Positions 56,945 through 64,000 of a stretch of 64,000 nucleotides of DNA are shown one piece after another. The stretch is from the NCBI GenBank assembly GCA_963814975.1, contig CAWFFB010000003.1:1-64000 (forward strand). The letters run 5' to 3'. How positions within the stretch are numbered: position 1 is the first letter of the stretch; every line of letters starts with the position of its first letter. The notes under the pieces are model-generated. The model was not told the origin of the DNA, searched no databases, and was given only the letters and a program-made list of their open reading frames with translations. This DNA is from CAVUXJ01 sp963814975. Its GTDB lineage: Bacteria; Acidobacteriota; Vicinamibacteria; Vicinamibacterales; CAVVIG01. Position numbers and translations under genes: made by a program.

Positions 56945-57352
56945 CCAGCCAGGCCGCCGCGAATCCTCTACTGCCACTGCGCGTACGCGAAGGTCGTGCC
57001 GCCGGAGGTCAAGGCGGCCGTGCTGAACGGCCTGTCGGAAGCCGACGTCGAGTTCGACGCCGTGCCTGATCTCTGCGAGATGGCGGCGCACGGCGACGCT
57101 CGGCTGCGCGAGCTCGCCGCGCGAGGGCCGCTGAAGATCGCGGCCTGCTATCCACGCGCGGTGAAATGGCTGTTCGCCGCGGCCGGCGCGCAGCTGCCGG
57201 AGGGCGCCGTGCGCATCTGGAACATGCGCGTGGAGCCGGCCGACGCGGTCATCGACGGGCTGCTCGACCGGACCGGGCCGGCGACGCCGGACACGACCGC
57301 ATCGAGTCCGGACGCTGCCGGCGATGCGTCGATCGCGGAGCCCGCGCTGTGA
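56941..57352 (+). CDS. Small cysteine-containing protein, unrecognised
   Basis: This is about 137 residues, starting at ATG 56941 within the CobW stop (ATGA). One base near 56958 is out of frame; the conserved part then reads RILYCHCAYAKVVPPEVKAA, FDAVPDLCEMAAHGDARLRE and LKIAACYPRAVKWLFAAAGA, ending VRIWNMRVEPADAVIDGLLD. Cys-x-Cys near the start, one Cys in DLCEM and one in AACYPRAV could bind a metal or an Fe-S cluster, loosely like Hdr/Mvh-associated iron-sulfur subunits. I cannot name the family. Its place between a metallochaperone and a ferredoxin-like gene supports a redox role. It ends in a GTGA overlap with the next gene. Confidence 0.6.
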
Positions 57353-58199
57353 GCGTCGCGAACGCCCGCCGATCCCAGGTGGTCCTGCGCGGAGGTGCCG
57401 GCGGCGGGATGAGTCCGGCCGATCGCGCCACGCTTGACGCGCTTGCTGCTCGAGCGCGGCCTCGAAGTCTCATGCCGGCAGGACGCGGTCGCCGCGGCGG
57501 ACGATCCGTCCGGCGGCGCCACCGTCGTGGTCGGCAACTTTGGCGGTGTCGCCCCGGAGCACGCATCCGGGGTGCGTGTCGTGGATGCCGAGGGCGTCGA
57601 TCTCGCGACGCTGGCCGCCACCATCGAACGCGGACCCGACGCGACCCGCGGGCGGCGCGCCGGCCGCATGGAAGCCATGGTTCCCGGTCATCGACTACTC
57701 GCGCTGCACCAACTGCATGCAGTGTCTGAGCTTCTGCCTCTTCGACGTCTACGGCGTCTCGGCAGAGAGCAAGATTCAGGTGCAGCACCAGAGCAACTGC
57801 AAGACCGAGTGTCCGGCCTGCTCCCGCGTGTGCCCCGAAGTGGCGATCATGTTCCCGAAGTATCGGCACGGACCGATCAACGGCGAAGAGGTGACGGCCG
57901 ACGACGTCCGGCGGGAAGCCATGAAGGTGGACATCTCGGCGCTGCTCGGCGGCGACGTGTATTCGATGCTGCGCGACCGCAGCGTGAAGGCGAAGTCGCG
58001 CTTCTCGAAGGAACGCGACGACGAGCGCGCGCTCAAGGAGCGCCAGACCTGCCTGATTGCGCTCCAGCGGGACCTCGACGTCCCGCCGGAAGTGCTCGCG
58101 GCGCTGCCGTCGCCGGAAGAGATCCTGGCCAAGGCCGAAGCGGCGCGCGTCCGTGGCCTGGCGGCGATCCAGGCGGCAAATCCGGACTCGAAGGCCTGA
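57349..58199 (+). CDS. Two-domain 4Fe-4S ferredoxin-like protein, frameshifted
   Basis: GTG 57349 overlaps the previous stop. The N-terminal domain (RRSQVVLRGGAGGGMSPADR, LLLERGLEVSCRQDAVAAAD, VVVGNFGGVAPEHASGVRVV) looks like a small Rossmann-type unit of unknown function. After shifts near 57443 and 57677 comes a double-cluster ferredoxin: IDYSRCTNCMQCLSFCLFDV and NCKTECPACSRVCPEVAIMF, eight Cys in C..C..C...C and C...C..C...C spacing. A charged helical tail of about 100 residues (RSVKAKSRFSKERDDERALK) follows, to 58199. It likely supplies electrons to the radical SAM enzyme encoded two bases downstream. Confidence 0.78.
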
Positions 58200-58201
58200 G
58201 C

Positions 58202-59393
58202 ATGCTGTTCGCCCTCGACCAGGCGCGTGCTGACCGAAGCCGATCCGAAGGTCGTGGCGAAGTTCGTCTACAACTTCGGCGTGAAGGGCATCCGCTCGGT
58301 CGAGCTCCACAAACGGCGGCGGCGGCGCGGGGAGAACTTTCCGCCGTTCCTGTTCATCTCGGTCATCTCGAGCTGTCAGCTCCGTTGCCAGGGATGCTGG
58401 GTGGACGTGGCCGCGCCCACGCAGAAGCTGTCGCTCGACGAGCTCAACCGGATCGTCGGCGATGCGAAGGCGCACGGGAATGCCTACTTCGGCATCCTCG
58501 GCGGCGAGCCGTTTCTGCATCCCCAGCTCCTCGATCTTTTCGCGGCGCACCCGGACTGCTACTTTCAGGTCTTCACGAACGGCCAGCTGATCACCGACGA
58601 TATCGCGCGGGAGCTTGCGCGGCTGGGCAACGTCACGCCGCTCCTGAGCATCGAAGGCTCGGAGATCGTGAGCGACGAGCGCCGCGGCCGGACGCAGGTG
58701 CTGACCAGGACGCTCGAGGGTCTCGAGGCCTGCCGGCGTCACCGGCTGCTCATCGGCGTCGCCACGAGCGTGTGCCAGACCAACGTGGAGCTGGTGTCCG
58801 AAGCCTGGCTGCGCCGGCTGATCGCGATGGGCGTGCACTACGTCTGGTTCCACACCTACCGCGTCGTCGGCCCGAAGCCCAATCCTCAGCTCGCGCTCAG
58901 GCCGGAACAGGTGCTGGCGGTCCGCCGCTTCATCGTGCAGATGCGCGCGCGGCTGCCGATCGCGATCGTCGATGCGTACTGGGACGACCGCGGCGAGGCC
59001 CTGTGCCCGATGGCGACCGGCGTCAGCCATCACATCGGACCCGGCGGGCACATCGAGCCCTGCCCGGTCATTCAGTTCGCGACGAGCACCGTCCGCGACG
59101 GAACATCGATCTACGAGACGATGACGCAGTCGGCGTTTCTTCGTGATTTCCGGGAGGCTGCGGCCGGCGCCACGCACGGATGTATCGTGCTCGAGCGGCC
59201 CGACATCGTGCGCGATCTGGTGCGCAAGCATGGCGCACGGGACTCGACGCAGCGGGGGACGGCGATGGCCGAGTTCGAGGCGATGACGCCACGCCGGAGC
59301 CAGCACAATCCCGGCGAGGAGATCCCGGAAGAGCACTGGGCGTACCGGTTCGCCAAGAAGCACTGGTTCTTCGGGTTCGGCGCGTATTCGTAG
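58202..59393 (+). CDS. Radical SAM enzyme
   Basis: ATG 58202 (MLFALDQAR) is two bases after the ferredoxin stop; one base is off near 58226, then the frame is open to the end. The radical SAM cluster motif is ISSCQLRCQGCWVDV (CxxxCxxC), followed by the SAM-binding GILGGEPFLHPQLLDLF and TPLLSIEGSEIVSDERRGR. A C-terminal region has ALCPMATGVSHHIGPGGHIE and PCPVIQF, suggesting an auxiliary cluster (Cys about 275 and 295). About 397 residues. The lead-in FVYNFGVKGIRSVELHKRRR resembles the basic start of HpnH-like enzymes that act on hopanoid lipids. Position beside prenyl synthase and cyclase genes suggests it modifies a terpenoid. Confidence 0.85.
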
Positions 59394-59409
59394 ACGGAAA
59401 CTGCTCGTC

Positions 59410-61092
59410 ATGAGCTTGCCCATCCTGAACAAGCCGCTTCGTATCATGCCGGCGATGCCGCAGCGGCCGCCTCAAGCGAACATCCCGCAGACGCTCGCCG
59501 AGCGCGAGCAGCTGCGGGCCATCGTCGATGCGCTACGTCGAAGAGCGGCGCGAGTCGCTGGTGCCGCCGCTGGTGCTCGACGAGCTGCGCACCCAGGCCG
59601 ACGCGGTTGTCGCGCGGGCCGGCGTCGACCCGATCTACCGCGACTACGCCGGGATTCTCCTCAACAACGAGGTGTGGTCCGAGCATCTGGCCTCGGTGCC
59701 GTTCGATCGCCGGCTGCTGCTGCTGCCCAAGTGCCTGCGGGTCGAGGACAAGTGCCCGGCGCCGTTCGACGAGTTCGGGCTGCTCTGCAAGCAATGCGGG
59801 CTGTGCACGATCCAGGACCTCCAGGAAGAGGCCGAGCGGCTCGGCTATGCCGTGCTCGTGGCCGAAGGCTCGGCGCTCGTCATGGCGCTGATTCAGTCCG
59901 GCAAGATCGACGCGATCGTCGGCGTCAGCTGCCTGTCGGTGCTCGAACGTGCGTTCCCCTACATGGAGGCGGCGGCCATTCCGGGCGTGGCGATTCCGCT
60001 CCTTCAGGACGACTGCAAGGACACCGCCGTCGACATCGACTGGGTCTGGAACGTCGTCCACCTCACCAGCGACGATCGCACGCGGCGGCTCGATCTCGAC
60101 GCGCTTCGAACAGAGGTCGAGACCTGGTTCGCGCCCGCCGCGCTCGACGCCGTGCTCGGGCCGGCAGACGGCGAGGCGGATCGCGTCGCCAGGAGCTGGC
60201 TGGCCGCCGAGGGCAAACGGTGGCGGCCGTTTCTGACGGCGTGCGCGTACAAGGCGCTGCAGGACGATCCGGCGCGGCCGCTCCCGGAATCGCTGCGCAG
60301 GGCCGCGGTCGCCGTCGAGTGCTTTCACAAGGCCTCGCTCGTTCACGACGACATCGAAGACGCAGACGAGCGCCGCTATGGGACGGGACACGCTTCACGT
60401 TGAGCATGGCGTGCCGGTGGCCCTCAACGCCGGAGACCTGCTGGTTGGCGAAGGGTACCGATTGCTCGCGGACTGCGGCGCCTCCGGCGACGTGTGCGCG
60501 GAGCTCGTCCGGATCGCCGCCGCCGGACATCGCGAGCTCTGCATCGGGCAGGGCGCGGAGCTCGCCTGGATGCGGCGGCCGGAGCCGCTCACGCGCCGAT
60601 CAGGCACTGGACATCTTCCGCCGCAAGACGTCGCCGGCGTTTCAGGTGGCGCTGGGGATCGGCGCCGCGCTTGCGGGCGCGACCGCGGAAACGCAGCAGG
60701 TGCTTGCGCGACTACAGCGAGGCGCTGGGGATCGCGTATCAGATTCGCGACGATCTCGAGGATCTGTCGGACGCCGGAACCGGTCAGCGGGGTCGGCCTC
60801 GCGGGCGCCGTCGCTGCTGCTGGCGCTGGCGTGCGACAAGGCGAAAGGCGTCGGGCCGCGACCGCGTGATGACGCTGTGGCGCGGCTGCCGCACGAGTCC
60901 GGCTGACCGCACGCGCGTTCCGTGACGCTGCTCGGCGAGCTCGGCTGTCGAGGATCGCGCGCGGGCGCTGCTCGAAGCGTACAAGGAACAGGCGATTCGA
61001 ACGCTGCCGGCGCTCCAGAACGCGAGCCTCAAGGGACTCCTGCGGCGCGTCGTCGGCAAAGTCTTCCGCGTCGAGATCAAAGGCTGGTGCAG
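59410..61092 (+). CDS. DUF116–polyprenyl synthase fusion, frameshifted
   Basis: This begins MSLPILNKPLRIMPAMPQRP at 59410, 16 bases after the radical SAM stop. After a shift near 59527 the DUF116 domain follows: YVEERRESLVPPLVLDELR, LPKCLRVEDKCPAPFDEFG, LLCKQCGLCTIQDLQEEAE (Cys set for a cluster) and VGVSCLSVLERAFPYMEAAA. From about residue 250 it is a trans-isoprenyl diphosphate synthase: GKRWRPFLTACAYKAL, first DDxxD in KASLVHDDIEDADE, VALNAGDLLVGEGYRLLADC and second DDxxD in YQIRDDLEDLSDA. At least five shifts occur (near 59527, 60390, 60598, 60705, 60795-60950). The tail EAYKEQAIRTLPALQNASLK closes it. It should make the prenyl diphosphate for the cyclase downstream. Confidence 0.8.
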
Positions 61093-61988
61093 TGAGTTTG
61101 AGACTCGAGATGCTGCAGGTCGCCAGGCTGGCGCCCAAGCAGCTCGGTGAGTCGCGCGATCTGGTCAGCGGCCTTCCTGCGCGAGCGTGTGAACCCGGAC
61201 GGCGGCTTTCAGGATCGCGCGGGCGCGAGCGATCTCTACTACACCGTCTTCGGACTCGACGCGCTCATCGCCCTGCAGGAAGAGCTTCCCGTCGCACAGA
61301 CCGCCGCATACCTTGACGGGTTCGGCGATGGCGCCGGTCTCGACTTCGTCCACCTTGCCTGCCTGGCGCGAGGATGGGCGGCGCTTCGCCGCCTGCCCGA
61401 CGCGGCACTCGTCGATCGCCTGCTCGCCCGCATCGAAGCGTGCCGCAGCGATGACGGCGGCTACGCGACGACGCCGTCGGCGCCCGTATGGAAGCGCCTA
61501 CGGTGCGTTCCTGGCGATGGGCGCGTATCAGGATCTGGGACGTCGCTCTGCCGGCTGCGTGAGGGTGTCTTGATCGTCACTGCACCGGCTGCGCGCCGCA
61601 GACGGCAGCTACGGCAATCATCCCGGCCTGCCTTCAGGGGTCACGACGGCGACGGCGGCGGCCGTGCTCGTGATGCGTCACCTGGATGCGCCTCCTGATC
61701 GGGAGGCCGGCATGTGGCTGCTCGATCGCTGCCACGCGCGCGGCGGGTTCTTCGCCTCGTGTTCCACGCCCGTTCCGGATCTCCTCTCGACGGCAACCGC
61801 GCTCCACGCCCTGTCGGCGCTGCACGTGCCGACTGGCCGGCCTTCGCGATCCGTGCCTCGATTTCGTGGACTCGCTCTGGACCAACCGCGGAGGCTTCTT
61901 CGGCACCTGGGCCGACGACGCGGTCGACTGCGAATACACCTTCTACGCGCTGCTGGCACTCGGCCACCTCAGCCTCGATCCGTCGTGA
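61092..61988 (+). CDS. Short prenyltransferase/squalene-oxidase-repeat protein, frameshifted
   Basis: GTG 61092 (MSLRLEMLQVARLAPKQLGE) overlaps or abuts the synthase end. After a shift near 61170, VNPDGGFQDRAGASDLYYTV and LACLARGWAALRRLPDAALV follow, then SDDGGYATTPSA. After further shifts (near 61490, 61575, 61850) come YGNHPGLPSG, LLDRCHARGGFFASCSTPVP and LWTNRGGFFGTWADDAVDCE, to the TGA at 61986-61988. The repeated GG(F/Y)..(alpha/alpha barrel) units match the prenyltransferase-beta/squalene cyclase superfamily. At about 300 residues it equals one barrel domain and lacks a DxDD motif. It may be a partner subunit of the full cyclase that follows. Confidence 0.72.
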
Positions 61989-63838
61989 TGGCGCTCGATC
62001 CGATCGGCTCGACGGCTGCGTTGAGGAGCCTCGTCCGGCGGCTGCTCGACCGGCGCGCGGCTCCCGACCATTGGGAGGGCCGTCTGGCGAGCAGCGCGCT
62101 CTCGACGGCGACCGCCGTGCTCGCCCTCGACACGGCGGCGCAGAACGGTCATCGCAGCGACGGCCCGTCTCGACTCGGTCGTGAAGGCCGGTTCCGCCTG
62201 GCTGCTTCAGCATCAGAACCCTGACGGCGGGTGGGGCGACACCATCCGCAGCCGAAGCAACATCAGCACGACGGCGATCGTGTGGGCGTCGCTGTCGAAG
62301 GTTGCCGGGGATGACGCGAGCGTCGCAACGGCGCTCGACCGATCCGGCGAGTGGCTGCGGCGCGCCGCGGGCGACATCACGCCGATCGCGCTTCGTTCCG
62401 CGATCCTGCGCCGTTACGGCAAGGATCGGACGTTCTCGGTGCCCATCCTGACCGTCCTCGCATTGACGGGAAAGCTCGGCGAAGACGCCAAGGTAGCCTG
62501 GCGGTCGGTTCCACAGCTTCCGTTCGAGCTCGCCGCGGTGCCCCACGCCTGGTTTCAGCATCTGCGGCTGCCGGTCGTGAGCTACGCGCTGCCGGCGCTC
62601 ATCGCGATCGGCCAGGTGCGGCATCACTTCGCGCCGTCGCGCAATCCGATCGCCCGCGCAGTGAGAGAACAGGTTCGGGGCGTGACGCACCGCCTGTTGC
62701 GCGCCATGCAACCCGAGAGCGGCGGCTACCTCGAAGCCACTCCGCTGACCAGCTTCGTGGTCATGAGCCTGGCGGGGATGGGGCCGACCGCCAGCCCGGT
62801 CGTGGAAGCGGGCGTCCGGTTCCTCGTCGAGTCGATGCGCGACGATGGAAGCTGGCCGATCGACACGAACCTCGCCACCTGGGTGACGACGCTTTCGATC
62901 GGGGCGCTCGCGGAGGCCGGCGCGCTGCCGTCGCGGGACATCCCGTCGATGCGAAAGTGGTTGCTCGGCCAGCAGAGCACGCGGGAGCATCCGTTCACTC
63001 ACGCGGCGCCGGGTGCCTGGGCGTGGACCCCGTTGAGCGGCGGAGTGCCCGACGCAGACGACACGTCCGGGGCACTCATGGCGTTGCGCCGACTTGGCGA
63101 TCCGGATCCGCAAGCGGTTGCCGCCGCTGCGGCAGGCGTCCGCTGGTTGATCGGGGTTCAGAACCGCGACGGGGGGATACCGACGTTCTGCCGCGGGTGG
63201 GGGACCCTCCCATTCGATCGGAGCACTCCTGAAATCACCGCTCACGCGCTGCAGGCATGGAGCGTCTGGTGCCCGCACTTCGATACCACGCTGCAGCGCG
63301 ACGTGCGAAGCTGCGTCCGGGCACGCCGTCGAGTTCCTGGCGGCCACTCAAGCGACAGACGGCACATGGATTCCGCTCTGGTTCGGCAACGAGCACGCGC
63401 CTGGCGAGGACAACCCTGACGTACGGGACGGCTCGCGTTCTTCTCGGTCTGCATTCAAGCCTGATTCGCGGGAACCGACGATCCACGGATTGTCGCCGGC
63501 TCGCGGTCAGGTGGCTCCTGGAGGCGCAGAACGCCGATGGAGGGTGGGGAGGCAGCCGCGCCGTGTCCTCGTCAATTGAGGAAACGGGCGTCGTGCTGGC
63601 TGCCCTTGGTCGTTCCCTCACAGACGGAGACGAGCGTCAGATCTCGAAGGCCGTGGCGCGAGGCGCACGATGGCTGATTGATGCGACCGCCGGCGGCGCG
63701 GACACGGCTGCCGCGCCACTGGGCTTGTACTTCGCGCGGCTCTGGTACTACGAGGAACTCTATCCCCTGGTGTTCGCTGTCGCAGGGTTGGCTGCCGCCG
63801 GAGCCGTGAACCGCCGGGGCTTCGTACTCCAGTCCTGA
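61988..63838 (+). CDS. Class II terpene cyclase (squalene–hopene-cyclase family), frameshifted
   Basis: ATG 61988 overlaps the preceding stop (TGATG). About 617 residues, the size of bacterial squalene–hopene cyclases. The first segment is STAALRSLVRRLLDRRAAPD and SSALSTATAVLALDTAAQ; after a shift near 62170 come WLLQHQNPDGGWGDTIRSRS (QW motif), FQHLRLPVVSYALPALIAIG, MRDDGSWPIDTNLATWVTTL and the catalytic acid motif GGVPDADDTSGALMALRRLG (DxDD). After them come NRDGGIPTFCRGWGTLPFDR and, past a shift near 63330, FLAATQATDGTWIPLWFGNE and LLEAQNADGGWGG, another QW repeat. Protonation-initiated cyclisation is expected; the substrate (squalene, a prenyl diphosphate or a modified polyene) is not. 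Confidence 0.85.
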
Positions 63839-63906
63839 ATCTCAGGTGAGCATCCGTGCTCCGTCAGCAGCCAAGACCTAACCAGGACTCGAAAGCGGAG
63901 GTTCGC

Positions 63907-64000
63907 ATGCGACATCGTGTTGCTCTTTGTGCGGCCTTTCCGTGGCTGGCCGCCGCACTACTGAGCGTGGCCGCGGCGTGCGCAGGCCAGGCGTCCAAGC
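63907..64000 (+). CDS. Start of a secreted protein, cut by the window end
   Basis: ATG 63907 follows GCGGAGGTTCGC, a good ribosome site. The first 31 codons form a signal peptide (RVALCAAFPWLAAALLSVAA then ACAGQA); a signal-peptidase-I site after ACA or a weak lipobox at Cys are both possible. It is on the same strand 68 bases after the cyclase stop and may belong to the operon. The product cannot be identified. Confidence 0.6.
   Translation, partial: MRHRVALCAAFPWLAAALLSVAAACAGQASK

Noticed and set aside
57249..59447. Minus-strand frame of 732 codons across the ferredoxin and radical SAM genes
   Set aside because: Very high Arg/His content, no domain, and opposite to clear cysteine motifs; it is a GC-rich shadow.
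1..64000. CRISPR array
   Set aside because: No regularly spaced short repeats were found; the dispersed repeats are kilobases apart.

Overview
The window is GC-rich bacterial DNA that most resembles Acidobacteriota, probably the Vicinamibacteria side. This assignment is an inference from gene content: a PSCyt2/PSD1 plus DUF1501 pair, an ankyrin–DUF1592–DUF1552 operon, many small secreted proteins opening with a Gly-Cys-Val motif, a SARP/BTAD regulator and several TonB-dependent receptors. No rRNA or other phylogenetic marker is present; the only complete tRNA is tRNA-Cys (34214-34288, minus).

Layout. 1-30 kb is accessory DNA: a MASE1 hybrid histidine kinase, a ribbon-helix-helix/PIN toxin-antitoxin pair behind a perfect operator palindrome, an aldo/keto reductase, secreted cupins, a SARP/AAA regulator, an IS110 transposase and a large number of broken genes (MNT nucleotidyltransferase, PPOX, M20 hydrolase, creatininase, Nramp-like transporter, transposase remnants). 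A dispersed repeat carrying a palindromic core and a tRNA 3'-end-like hairpin occurs at 0.2, 3.2, 15.5 and (partly) 7.0 kb. 30-47 kb looks like core or niche-adaptive genome: sulfatase, PHP phosphoesterase, tRNA-Cys, cytochrome c', PSCyt2/PSD1 and DUF1501, SDR, and the ankyrin–DUF1592–DUF1552 operon.

47.4-53.3 kb holds an ArsR regulator facing a minus-strand run of TonB receptor, PhyH-type dioxygenase, MFS transporter and an ArsI/CadI-like VOC enzyme fused to a methyltransferase-like domain. It looks like a candidate organoarsenical or related uptake/degradation/efflux set.

53.5-63.8 kb is the most striking part. A lipoate-ligase-like gene diverges from a tightly packed operon, mostly with overlapping or nearly abutting stop/start codons: cysteine desulfurase, GcvH-like lipoyl carrier, CobW-type GTPase, a small Cys protein, an 8-Cys ferredoxin-like protein, a radical SAM enzyme, a DUF116–polyprenyl synthase fusion, a short cyclase-repeat protein and a full class II terpene cyclase with a DADDT motif. 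Together they suggest a terpenoid pathway coupled to sulfur/lipoyl/radical chemistry that I cannot match to a described system.

Caution: many genes, above all from 50 to 64 kb, are broken by single-base indels although motifs on both sides are intact. Several lie at short homopolymers. I read most of them as sequencing or assembly errors, so coordinates of such genes join frames. Larger losses (M20 hydrolase, PSD1/DUF1501 junction, TonB barrel without plug) cannot be explained by single-base errors.
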